Position numbers and translations under genes: made by a program
Shown: positions 47,114 through 55,655 of the stretch, in pieces
How the letters are laid out: every line of letters begins with the position of its first letter
How positions within the stretch are numbered: position 1 is the first letter of the stretch
The notes under the pieces: model-generated
Database searches by the model: none
What the model was told of the DNA's origin: nothing
The model's input: the letters and a program-made list of their open reading frames with translations, nothing else
Assembly: GCF_035967765.1 (NCBI RefSeq)
Contig: NZ_JAYWIT010000014.1
Source: Conexibacter stalactiti
GTDB taxonomy: Bacteria; Actinomycetota; Thermoleophilia; Solirubrobacterales; Solirubrobacteraceae
DNA: 64,000 nucleotides
Strand: one strand, 5' to 3'

Positions 47114-49396
47114 GTGCCCACCCAGACCACCGAGACCCCGCCGCCCGCCGTCGCCGCACCCGCACCCGCACCCGCGGCCGCGCTTGCGCCGCAGCCGTTC
47201 GCGGCGCCCGCCGCGGCGCGCTTGGCGACTGAGCTGATCGCCGACGGCGCGCTGTCGCTGCCGTTGCGGGTCGACGGGGCCGTCGACTGGCGTGCGGCCG
47301 CCGCCGCGCTCGACCTCGCCGCTGCCGGCTCGATCGCCGTTGCGGCCGCACTGGCCGACCACTACCTCGCCGTCGCCGCGGTCGCGATCCACGGGGACGC
47401 GGACCAGCGCGCGGAGGCGATCGCGACGGGGGCCGCCGGCCACGCGCTGGCGATCCCCGTCGCACCGCCCGGCCACGCCGCCGGCGAGCCGCAGCTGCTC
47501 GACGGCCAGCTCTCCGGCGAAGGCCTCGCCATCCCGCCGGAGCTGCCGCTCGGCACGCTGCTGGTGCGCGCGCAGGACGAGCGCGGCGAGCGCGTCGCGC
47601 TGCTGCTCGACGCCGCCGCGCCCGGGGTGCGGATCGCCGACGGCCGCGTCGACCTCGCCGCGGTGCCGGTCGGCGACGCGGAGCTGCTGCCACGCTGGTC
47701 CGAGGAGCGGCTGCTGGGCGCCTCGGCGCTGCTGCACGCCGCCGTCTCCGTCGGCGCGACGATCGCGCTGCTGGAGGACGGCGCGCGCTTCGCTGCCACG
47801 CAGGGGCAGCCGTGGGCCGGGCGCACCTACGCGAGCCTGATCCACGACCCGCACGTGATCCGCGGCTTCGGCCACAGCCGCGCGCACGCGCACGCCGCCC
47901 GTGCCGCGCTCGACCGCGCGGTGGAGGCAGCGGAGGCGGCCGACGCCGTCCACGCCGCGCTTGCCGCACAGGCGCTCGCGGCTGACGTCGCCGTCGCCGT
48001 CGGCGCGCTGCTGCCGGAGCTGCTGGGGCCGACCGCGGCCGAGCTGGAACCGCTGTGGACGCGGCTGCGGGCGCTGCGCGCGCACACGCTGCGCGACCCG
48101 ATCTCCTGGCGTCACTACAGCGTCGGGCAGCAGCTGCTCGCCGCGGACTGGAGCGAACCGGGCCTCGACCCGGCCACGCCGCTGCCGCCGGCCGCGCCCG
48201 CCGACGGCTCCGTCCGCACGATCGAGAGCGACGCCGAGGCGATCGCCGTCGCGCGCGCCTACGCCGCAGCGATCGCACCCGGGGCCGGCGTCCGCGACCG
48301 TGACCGCAGCCACGGCTGGGAGGAGCTGGCGCTGCTGGGCCGCAGCGGCCTGCTCGGGATCACCGTCCCGGCCGAGTACGGCGGGCTCGACGCGCGCCAG
48401 GCGACGATCGCCGAGGTCGTGCGCCTCGTCGGCGCCGCCGACGGCTCGATCAGCCAGATCCTGCAACCCCACTTCGGCGCGCTGGAGGCGATCCTGACCG
48501 CCGGCACCGAGGCGCAGCGGCGCTTCTTCTTCCGCCAGGCGCTCTCCGGCAGACGGTTCGGCAACGCCAACGGCGAGCGCGGCACGAAGGCGGCCGGCGA
48601 CATCACGACGCGGCTGGTGCCGACGCTGACCGGCTCCTATCGCGTCGAGGGCACGAAGTTCTATTGCACCGGATCGCTGAGCGCCGACTGGATCGCCGTC
48701 ACCGCGCGCGATCCCGCCGGCAACCGCAGCTCGGCGCTCGTGCAGCGCGACGCCGCCAACCTGGAGCTGGTCGACGACTGGAGCGGCATCGGGCAGCGCA
48801 CGACCGCCAGCGGCACGACCCGGCTCGACGGCGTCGAGGTGCAGGAGCTGCACGTGCTGGCGCAGTGGCGGATGGCCGAGGGCGCGCACGTCTCCGGCGC
48901 CAAGTCCAACCTCGTGCACGCCGCCGTCAACGTCGGCATCGGCTTCGGCGCGCTCGCCGCCGGGCGCGAGTACGTGCTGACGAGATCGCGCCCCTCGAAG
49001 GACCTCGGGCTCGAATCGGTGCTGGAGGATCCGCACCTCGTCCAGCGCTTCGGCGCGCTCCACGCCAAGCAGCAGTCGGCGCACGCGCTGCTGCTGCGCG
49101 CCGCCGAGCTGATCGGCGCCGCGATCGACGATCCCAGCCCGGCGGTCGTCTCGGCCGCGACGCTCGCGGTCGCCGAGGCGGAGGCGTACGGCGGCGACGT
49201 GGCGCTGGAGGTCGGCAGCGAGGTCTTCGCGCTCGCCGGCGCCAGCGCCAGCCGCAGCGAGGTCGGCCTCGACCGTCACTGGCGCGACGTGCGCGTCCAC
49301 ACCCTGCACGACCCGGCCGTCTGGAAGTTCTTCCAGGCCGGCGACGCCCTGTTGAGCGGGGCGCAGTACTTCGGCAACCGCCGCAACGTCATCTGA
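47114..49396 (+). CDS. double-length acyl-CoA-dehydrogenase-fold flavin monooxygenase (SfnB/DszC-like)
   Basis: 760 residues from a GTG at 47114 (GAGAGGA site). Residues about 395-760 form a SfnB/DszC-type flavoprotein: DRSHGWEELALLGRSGLLGI, VPAEYGGLDARQATIAEVVR, RRFGNANGERGTKAAGDITT and RDVRVHTLHDPAVWKFFQAG near 724. Residues about 30-385 are a degenerate copy of the same fold: its end RALRAHTLRDPISWRHYSVG near 318 parallels the motif in the second half, but the flavin beta-domain is shortened. DszC/SfnB enzymes use FMNH2 to oxygenate sulfides, sulfones or sulfonates, so this is a candidate C-S-cleavage enzyme, possibly working as a pseudo-dimer. Confidence 0.85.
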   Translation: MPTQTTETPPPAVAAPAPAPAAALAPQPFAAPAAARLATELIADGALSLPLRVDGAVDWRAAAAALDLAAAGSIAVAAALADHYLAVAAVAIHGDADQRAEAIATGAAGHALAIPVAPPGHAAGEPQLLDGQLSGEGLAIPPELPLGTLLVRAQDERGERVALLLDAAAPGVRIADGRVDLAAVPVGDAELLPRWSEERLLGASALLHAAVSVGATIALLEDGARFAATQGQPWAGRTYASLIHDPHVIRGFGHSRAHAHAARAALDRAVEAAEAADAVHAALAAQALAADVAVAVGALLPELLGPTAAELEPLWTRLRALRAHTLRDPISWRHYSVGQQLLAADWSEPGLDPATPLPPAAPADGSVRTIESDAEAIAVARAYAAAIAPGAGVRDRDRSHGWEELALLGRSGLLGITVPAEYGGLDARQATIAEVVRLVGAADGSISQILQPHFGALEAILTAGTEAQRRFFFRQALSGRRFGNANGERGTKAAGDITTRLVPTLTGSYRVEGTKFYCTGSLSADWIAVTARDPAGNRSSALVQRDAANLELVDDWSGIGQRTTASGTTRLDGVEVQELHVLAQWRMAEGAHVSGAKSNLVHAAVNVGIGFGALAAGREYVLTRSRPSKDLGLESVLEDPHLVQRFGALHAKQQSAHALLLRAAELIGAAIDDPSPAVVSAATLAVAEAEAYGGDVALEVGSEVFALAGASASRSEVGLDRHWRDVRVHTLHDPAVWKFFQAGDALLSGAQYFGNRRNVI

Positions 49397-49433
49397 CGAC
49401 CACCACACGACCCGCGAAAGAGCAACGAACGCC

Positions 49434-51032
49434 ATGACACGACCGGACCACCGCCGCCTCCCCGGCGCCCTCCTGCTGGGACTCGCCGCCCTCATCTCCG
49501 CGCTGGTGCTGGCGGCCTGCGGCGGCTCGTCCGAGAACGGCGAGACGGCGGCCGCCGACAAGCCGGCCGCGGGCGCGACGACCGCTGAGGAGACCGCCGC
49601 GATCAGAAGAGGCGGGACGCTCGTGATCAGCGCCGTCGACCCCGGCACCGCGATCGACCCGCTCACGACCGCCAGTCCCGCCGGCACCGCGATCGCCGAC
49701 GCGGTCGCGGAGAAGCTGACGCGGATCACGACCGAGGGGACGGCCGAGCCGATCCTCGCGGAGTCGTGGGAGCCGGCCGCCGACGGCTTGAGCTGGACCT
49801 TCAGACTGCGCCCCGGCGTCGCCTTCCAGGACGGCCGGCCGCTGACCTCCGCCGACGTCGTCGCCTCCTATGAGCGGCTGCTGGCGAGAGACAGCCCGGC
49901 GCCCGGCAAATCGGCCTTCGCCGACCTCGTCAGAGGCGTCAGAGCGGACGGTCCGGAGACGGTCGTCTTCGAGCTGACGCGGCCCTTCTCCGACTTCCCG
50001 GTGCTGACGGCCGGCTCCAACGCGCACATCCTGCCGGTCGACTACAGAGCCGGCACGTGGCAGAGAAGACCGGTCGGCTCCGGTCCCTTCAGACTCGACC
50101 TCTACAGCCCGGGCCAGAGCGCCAGATTCAGCGCCAACCCGAACTGGTGGAACAGAGAGAACCTCCACCTCGGCGCGCTCGACCTGAAGCTCTACAAGGA
50201 TCAGCAGGCGCGCGTGCTGGCGCTGCAGAGCGGTGAGATCGACTCGCTGATCGGCGAGCCGGTCGACGCCTCGCTGACGGCCGCGCTCGACAGATCGCAG
50301 TTCCAGATCGAGTCGCTCCCGACCGCCGGCTTCACCGCCTTCGCGCTGCGCGTCGACAGAGCGCCGTTCGACGACGTCAGAGTCCGTCAGGCGATCGCCT
50401 GGGGCCTCGACCGCGAGGCGATCGTCAGAACGGTCTTCGGCGGCGAGGGGCAGCCCGGCAACGACACGATCTACGGGCCGACGTACGCGATCAAGCCGCA
50501 GGGCCTGGAGCAGCGCAGACAGGACGTCGCGAAGGCCGAGGAGCTGCTCGGCGGCAAGGAGGTCTCGTTCGAGATCACCGGCAGCGCGCAGTCGGAGACG
50601 CTCGCGACGGTGATCCAGCAGCAGCTCAACGAGATCAGAGGCTTCGACGTCAAGATCAAGTCGCTGCCGGCGGCCGAGTACTACGCCGACGGCGACGACT
50701 CGCCGTGGCTGACCGCGCCCGCGACGCTGACCTTCTGGGGCGACCGCCCCTCGCCCTCGCAGTACAACAACTTCCTCTACGCGAGAGCGAGTGACTGGAA
50801 CGCCTCCCAGTACTCCAACCCGGAGCTGGAGAGACTGTCGGCGCAGTACGACGCCTCCACCGACGAGGCAGAGCGCCAGAGAGCGGTCGACGCGATCGCG
50901 CAGATCGAGTGGGAGGAGGCGCCGGTGATCGTCCCGGCCTTCGGCACCTCGCAGTCGTTCACGGCGAAGAAGGTGCACGGGCTGAGACCGCAGCCGGCCG
51001 CGATCCTCTACTCCGGGGTCTGGGTCGACTGA
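49434..51032 (+). CDS. ABC transporter substrate-binding lipoprotein (peptide/nickel type)
   Basis: A 532-residue SBP_bac_5 protein. The lipobox LVLAAC follows a basic N-terminus (MTRPDHRRLPG), and a Gly/Ala-rich tether precedes the fold. Family segments are present: TLVISAVDPGTAIDPL, EPILAESWEPAADGLSWTFRLRPGV with QDGRPLTSADVVASYERLL, and DDVRVRQAIAWGLDREAIVR. It delivers ligand to the DppBC/DppDF importer encoded downstream. In this context a sulfonate, sulfate ester, sulfur heterocycle or peptide is likelier than nickel. About 22 of its 37 or so arginines use AGA, against CGC/CGG in neighbouring genes. Confidence 0.92.
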   Translation: MTRPDHRRLPGALLLGLAALISALVLAACGGSSENGETAAADKPAAGATTAEETAAIRRGGTLVISAVDPGTAIDPLTTASPAGTAIADAVAEKLTRITTEGTAEPILAESWEPAADGLSWTFRLRPGVAFQDGRPLTSADVVASYERLLARDSPAPGKSAFADLVRGVRADGPETVVFELTRPFSDFPVLTAGSNAHILPVDYRAGTWQRRPVGSGPFRLDLYSPGQSARFSANPNWWNRENLHLGALDLKLYKDQQARVLALQSGEIDSLIGEPVDASLTAALDRSQFQIESLPTAGFTAFALRVDRAPFDDVRVRQAIAWGLDREAIVRTVFGGEGQPGNDTIYGPTYAIKPQGLEQRRQDVAKAEELLGGKEVSFEITGSAQSETLATVIQQQLNEIRGFDVKIKSLPAAEYYADGDDSPWLTAPATLTFWGDRPSPSQYNNFLYARASDWNASQYSNPELERLSAQYDASTDEAERQRAVDAIAQIEWEEAPVIVPAFGTSQSFTAKKVHGLRPQPAAILYSGVWVD

Positions 51033-51035
51033 CCG

Positions 51036-52244
51036 ATGAGCACGACCGCGACAGCGACCGTCTCCGCCGCGGAGGTGCGCGAGCGCCTGCGCGGCGGCGG
51101 CGAGCTCGCGCTGCTCGACGCGCGCGAGCTGGAGGACCACCGCGCCGGCCACCCGTTCTGGGCCGCGCACCTGCCGCCGCACGCGCTGGAGCTGGCGCTG
51201 CGGCTCGTGCCGCGGCGGGCGACCCCGATCGTGCTGACCGAGGTCGAACCGCGCGTGCGGGAGTCGCTGGCGCGGCTGCTGGATGAGCACGGCTACCACG
51301 ACGTGGCGGAGCTGGCCGGCGGCAACGCCGGCTGGAGCGCGGCCGGCGGGACGCTCCATCGCGGTCTCTGCGCGCCGAGCAAGGCGCTCGCCGAGCGTGT
51401 CGAGGTGCCTGAGACGACCGTCGACGAGCTGGCCGGCGTCCACAGCGCCGCGCCGCTCGTGCTCGACGTCCGCAGCGTCGAGGAGTACGTCGCCGGCACG
51501 ATCCCCGGGGCGGTCGCCTGCCCCGGCGGCGAGCTGGTGCGGCGCGCCTTCGCGCTGCTCGCCGAGCAGCCGGCCCGCGCCGTGGTCGTCACCTGCGCCG
51601 GGCGCACGCGCGCCCGCTACGGGGCGCGGACGCTGATCGAGGCCGGTCTGCCGGCGCCGGTCAGCGCCCTCGCGGGCGGCACGACGGCGTGGCAGGCGGC
51701 CGGTCACGACCTCGAACGGCATGCGACGCGGCTGGCGCCGCCGCCCGCTCCCGGCAGCGACGGCGAGCGGGCGGCGACGGCGGGGCTGACGCGGCTGGCC
51801 GCGCGCGTCGCCGTGCCGGTCGCGGGCGCCGCCGAGCTGAGCCGCTTCGCGGCCGAGGCGCGCGCCGGCGAACGGACGCTGTTCCTGATCGACCCGCGCT
51901 GGCCGCACGACCGCCCCGGCGCGCCCGACGGCCCTGGCGCGCCGCATGGTCGCGCGGAGCTGGCCGGCGAGGACGGCGTCCGCGCGATCCCCGGCGGCCA
52001 GCTCGTCGAGGCGGTCGACGAGTACGTCGGCACGCTCGGCGCGCGGATCGTGCTGCTCGACGAGCCGCCGTTCGCGCGGGCGCTGCCGCTCGCGCGCTGG
52101 CTCGCCGAGCACGATCGCTGGGAGCTGCGGCTGGCGACCCCGGCCGCGGCGCAAGCCGCGACCGGCGGCGTCGCCGTCGCCGGCGGCTCGGTCGTCGGCG
52201 GCGGCGAGGTCGCCGGGGCGGCACGGCTGGCGGTGGCGTCGTGA
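51036..52244 (+). CDS. triple-rhodanese-domain protein
   Basis: 402 residues, 3 nt after the binding-protein stop. Three rhodanese-type domains can be seen: about 8-105 (ERLRGGGELALLDARELEDH ... VAELAGGNAGW, no Cys), about 118-225 with the active Cys187 in VVVTCAGRTRARYGA and the CDC25-like loop, and a degenerate third about 250-400 (RTLFLIDPRWPHDRP ... RIVLLDEPPFARALPLARWL, no Cys). Rhodaneses move sulfane sulfur from thiosulfate or persulfides. Here, between an importer binding protein and its permease, it probably handles sulfur released from the imported compound. Confidence 0.88.
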   Translation: MSTTATATVSAAEVRERLRGGGELALLDARELEDHRAGHPFWAAHLPPHALELALRLVPRRATPIVLTEVEPRVRESLARLLDEHGYHDVAELAGGNAGWSAAGGTLHRGLCAPSKALAERVEVPETTVDELAGVHSAAPLVLDVRSVEEYVAGTIPGAVACPGGELVRRAFALLAEQPARAVVVTCAGRTRARYGARTLIEAGLPAPVSALAGGTTAWQAAGHDLERHATRLAPPPAPGSDGERAATAGLTRLAARVAVPVAGAAELSRFAAEARAGERTLFLIDPRWPHDRPGAPDGPGAPHGRAELAGEDGVRAIPGGQLVEAVDEYVGTLGARIVLLDEPPFARALPLARWLAEHDRWELRLATPAAAQAATGGVAVAGGSVVGGGEVAGAARLAVAS

Positions 52245-53215
52245 GCGGGCGCTCGGAGACCGGGCGCGTGATCGGCCGGCGGCTGCTGCAGATCCCGCTC
52301 GTGCTGATCGTCGTCTCGGCGCTGATCTTCTGGCTGATCGCGGTCGTGCCGGGCAACCCCGGCCGCAGCGTCCTCGGCGCCTACGCGACCGGCGAGCAGG
52401 TCGCCGCCTGGAACGCCGAGCACGGCCTCGACGGCTCGACGCTGGAGCGCTACGGCTCCTGGCTGTCGGGCTTCGTGCGCGGCGACTGGGGCACGAGCAT
52501 CATGCTCGACGTGCCCGTCCGCGGGCTCGTGATCGAGCGGCTGGAGAACTCGCTGCTGCTCGGCGTGCTCGCCTTCGTGCTGATGGCGCCGGTCGCGATC
52601 GCGCTCGGCTTCTACCAGGCGCAGCGGCAGGGGAGAGCGGCCGACCGCGCGATCACGATCGGCTCGGTCTCGCTCTCCTCGATGCCGGAGTTCGTCGTCG
52701 GCGTCGTGCTGATCATCCTCTTCGCCGTCACGCTCAGATGGTTCCCGATCCACTCGGAGATCGCCGCCGGCGCGAGCGCCGCCGAGCGGCTGCGCGTGAT
52801 GGTGCTGCCGGCGCTGACGATCGGCGCCGCCTCGCTCGGCTACGTCGCGCGGATGGTGCGCGCGGGCGTGATCGAGACGCTCGCCTCGCCGCACTACCGC
52901 ACGGCGGTGCTGAAGGGGCTGCCGCCGCGGCGGATCCTGCTGCGGCACGTCGCGCGCAACTCGCTGCTGCCGACGGTCGCCGTGCTCGGCGTGCAGCTGA
53001 CGGCGATGCTCGGCGGGGTCGTCGTCGTCGAGACGCTCTTCAACTATCCCGGGATCGGCCAGCTGATCCTCGACGCGGTCCTGAAGAAGGACGTCTTCGT
53101 GCTGGAGGCGGCGACGCTCGTGATCGCGATCGTCTCGGTGCTGGTGCTGCTGGCGACCGACCTCGCCTACCTCGCGCTCGACCCGCGCGTGCGCTTCCAG
53201 GCGGAGCCGGCATGA
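52241..53215 (+). CDS. ABC transporter permease, DppB-like
   Basis: 324 residues from a GTG overlapping the rhodanese stop by 4 nt. The layout is that of DppB/OppB: an N-terminal membrane helix (LLQIPLVLIVVSALIFWLIA), the GDWGTSI region, then five further helices with the EAA-type loop HYRTAVLKGLPPRRILLRHV AR (about residues 225-245). The end is YPGIGQLILDAVLKKDVFVL. It forms one half of the membrane channel of the peptide-type importer. It is coupled to the next permease by 4 nt. Confidence 0.92.
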   Translation: MSGRSETGRVIGRRLLQIPLVLIVVSALIFWLIAVVPGNPGRSVLGAYATGEQVAAWNAEHGLDGSTLERYGSWLSGFVRGDWGTSIMLDVPVRGLVIERLENSLLLGVLAFVLMAPVAIALGFYQAQRQGRAADRAITIGSVSLSSMPEFVVGVVLIILFAVTLRWFPIHSEIAAGASAAERLRVMVLPALTIGAASLGYVARMVRAGVIETLASPHYRTAVLKGLPPRRILLRHVARNSLLPTVAVLGVQLTAMLGGVVVVETLFNYPGIGQLILDAVLKKDVFVLEAATLVIAIVSVLVLLATDLAYLALDPRVRFQAEPA

Positions 53216-54138
53216 GCGCGGAAGGACTCGCCCAGAGGGCTCGCCTTCCGTACGACGCAGACCTGGCGCTCGCGCCCGAGACCGTCGCCGCCGGTGGCGC
53301 GGACGCGGCCCGCCCGGTCGTCGCCGGCCGGGGCGTCGCAAAGCGGTTGCTGCGCCGCCCGACCTTCGTGATCGGCGTCGCCGTCGTGCTGTTCTGGGCG
53401 CTCGCCGCGCTGCTGTGGCAGCGGCTCGGCTTCGACCCGTACGCGCCGGCCGGCGCGCCGCTGCAGGCGCCGAGCAGCGAGCACCTGCTCGGCACCGACA
53501 ACCTCGGCCGCGACATGCTCGCGCGCGTGCTCGCGGGCGCCCGCCCGACGTTGCAGGTCGCGCCGCTGGCGACGCTGCTGGCGACCGCCGCCGGCACCGC
53601 GCTCGGGCTCGTCGCCGGCTACTTCCGCGGCGTCGTCGACGACCTGCTGATGCGCTCCTTCGACGTGCTCTACGCCTTCCCGGGGATCATCGCGGTGCTG
53701 CTCGTCTCCTCGGCGTTCGGCCACTCGCTGCTGACGCTCGTGATCGCGATCGCGATCTTCTTCACGCCGATCGTCGCGCGCACCGTGCGCTCGGCGGTGC
53801 TCGTGGAGACCGACAAGCAGTACGTCGAGGCGGCGAGACTCCAAGGGGAGCGCGCGAGCTGGATCGTCTTCCGCGAGATCCTCCCGAACGTGCTGCCGAC
53901 GGTCGTCGTCGAGGGCACGATCCGGCTTGCGTACGCGATCTTCGTCTCCGCCGGCCTCTCCTTCCTCGGGCTCGGCGCGCAGCCGCCGTCGCCCGACTGG
54001 GGGCTGGTCGTCAGCCAGAACCGCATCTTCATCCAGAACGCGTGGTGGTGCGCGGCCTTCCCGGCGCTCGCGATCGCCACGCTCGTCGTGTCGGTGAACC
54101 TGATCGCCGACAACCTGCGGGAGGTGACCCACCGATGA
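53212..54138 (+). CDS. ABC transporter permease, DppC-like
   Basis: 308 residues. DppC/OppC features: an N-terminal cytoplasmic stretch and helix (KRLLRRPTFVIGVAVVLFWA), HLLGTDNLGRDMLARVLAGARPT (the family hallmark), the EAA loop VEAARLQGERASWIVFREIL, and FLGLGAQPPSPDWGLVVSQNR before the last helices. It pairs with DppB in the membrane. The N-terminal 45 residues, before the first helix, are longer and more Ala/Gly-rich than usual. Both ends overlap neighbours by 4 nt. Confidence 0.92.
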   Translation: MSAEGLAQRARLPYDADLALAPETVAAGGADAARPVVAGRGVAKRLLRRPTFVIGVAVVLFWALAALLWQRLGFDPYAPAGAPLQAPSSEHLLGTDNLGRDMLARVLAGARPTLQVAPLATLLATAAGTALGLVAGYFRGVVDDLLMRSFDVLYAFPGIIAVLLVSSAFGHSLLTLVIAIAIFFTPIVARTVRSAVLVETDKQYVEAARLQGERASWIVFREILPNVLPTVVVEGTIRLAYAIFVSAGLSFLGLGAQPPSPDWGLVVSQNRIFIQNAWWCAAFPALAIATLVVSVNLIADNLREVTHR

Positions 54139-55655
54139 GCCCGGCCCTGGTGCTCGACGACCTCACGATCGCGTACGGCGAGCGCGCGCCGGTCGTGCGC
54201 GGCCTCTCGCTGGAGATCGCGCCGGGCGAGGCGTACGGCCTCGTCGGCGAGTCCGGCAGCGGCAAGTCGACGGTCGCGCTGGCCGTCGCGCGCTACCTGC
54301 CGCGCGTCGCCCGGATCGTCTCCGGGTCGCTGCGCGTCGCCGGCAGCGACCCCTACGCGCTCGACGACCGCGCCCTGCGCGAGCTGCGCACGAGCGCGAT
54401 CGCGATGGTCTACCAGGAGCCCGGCCGCGCGCTCAACCCGACGATGCGCGTCGGGCGCCAGCTCGGCGAGGTCTTCGAGCTGAAGGGGATCGACGGCGAG
54501 CAGCGGCGCGCGCAGGTGCTGCAGACGCTCGCGCGGGTCGGCTTCGACGCGCCCGAGACGGTCGCCGCGCGCTACCCGCACGAGCTGTCCGGCGGTCAGC
54601 AGCAGCGCGTCGTGATCGCGATGGCGCTCGCCGTGCGGCCGGCGCTGCTGGTGCTCGACGAGCCGACCACCGGCCTCGACGCGCAGGTGCAGGCCGGAGT
54701 GCTGGAGCTGATCGAGCGGCTGCGCGACGAGCTGGGCGCCGGCGTGCTGCTGATCAGCCACAACCTGCCGCTGATCGCCGCCCACTGCGACCGCGTCGGC
54801 ATCCTCGCCGCCGGCGAGCTGGTCGAGGAGGGCGACGCGCGCACGGTCGTGGAACGGCCGTCGCATCCGTACACGCGCGCGCTCGTCGCCGCCGTGCCGC
54901 GGATCGACGCGCCGCCGCCAGCTCGTGATGCCCCGCCTGTTGAGGGCGCCCCCGTCGTCCACGTGCGCGGGCTGACGAAGCGCTACGGCGCGCACGCCGC
55001 CGTCCGCGACGTCGACCTCGAGATCGGCCGCGGCGAGGTCTTCGGACTCGTCGGCGAGTCGGGCAGCGGCAAGACGACGCTCGGCCGCGCGATCGCCGGC
55101 CTGACCGCGCACGACGGCGACGTGCGGCTGATCGGCAGACCGCAGATGGTCTTCCAGAGCCCCGACGCCTCGCTCAACCCGCGCCGCACGGTGCGCAAGA
55201 CGCTCGCGCGCGCGATCCGCAAGCTCGGCGGCGACCAGACGCCCGCCCAGCTCGCGGAGCAGGTCGGGCTCGGCCCTGAGCTGCTCGATCGTCTGCCGGG
55301 CGAGCTGTCGGGCGGGCAGAAGCAGCGCGTCGCGATCGCGCGCGCCTTCGCCGGCCCGATCGGGCTCGTCGTCTGCGACGAGGCGACCTCGGCGCTCGAC
55401 GTCTCGGTGCAGGCGAAGATCCTCGACCTGCTGCGCGAGCTGCAGAGCAGCCGCGGCGTCTCGTACCTGTTCGTCTCGCACGACCTCGCCGTCGTGCGCC
55501 GGCTGGCCGATCGCGTCGGCGTCATGTACCGCGGCGAGCTGGTCGAGGTCGGCGACGCCGAGCAGATCTTCACCGCCCCGCAGCACCCCTACACGCAGGC
55601 GATCCTCGCCGCCGCGATCACTCCGGAACCCTCCTCCCACGAGGCATTGACATGA
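54135..55655 (+). CDS. fused ABC ATPase (DppD-DppF) of the importer
   Basis: 506 residues with two complete ATPase domains, as in other actinobacterial GsiA/DppD-F fusions. The first (about 1-255) has Walker A GESGSGKST, signature LSGGQQQRVVIAMAL, Walker B LLVLDEPTTGL and H-loop LLISHNLPLI, and ends with the oligopeptide/dipeptide-type SHPYTRALVAAVPR tail. The second (about 265-500) has GESGSGKTT, LSGGQKQRVAIARAF, Walker B LVVCDEATSAL, and the HPYTQAILAAA tail. It powers the DppBC channel. It overlaps the LLM gene by 4 nt, linking uptake to oxidation. Confidence 0.92.
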   Translation: MSPALVLDDLTIAYGERAPVVRGLSLEIAPGEAYGLVGESGSGKSTVALAVARYLPRVARIVSGSLRVAGSDPYALDDRALRELRTSAIAMVYQEPGRALNPTMRVGRQLGEVFELKGIDGEQRRAQVLQTLARVGFDAPETVAARYPHELSGGQQQRVVIAMALAVRPALLVLDEPTTGLDAQVQAGVLELIERLRDELGAGVLLISHNLPLIAAHCDRVGILAAGELVEEGDARTVVERPSHPYTRALVAAVPRIDAPPPARDAPPVEGAPVVHVRGLTKRYGAHAAVRDVDLEIGRGEVFGLVGESGSGKTTLGRAIAGLTAHDGDVRLIGRPQMVFQSPDASLNPRRTVRKTLARAIRKLGGDQTPAQLAEQVGLGPELLDRLPGELSGGQKQRVAIARAFAGPIGLVVCDEATSALDVSVQAKILDLLRELQSSRGVSYLFVSHDLAVVRRLADRVGVMYRGELVEVGDAEQIFTAPQHPYTQAILAAAITPEPSSHEALT

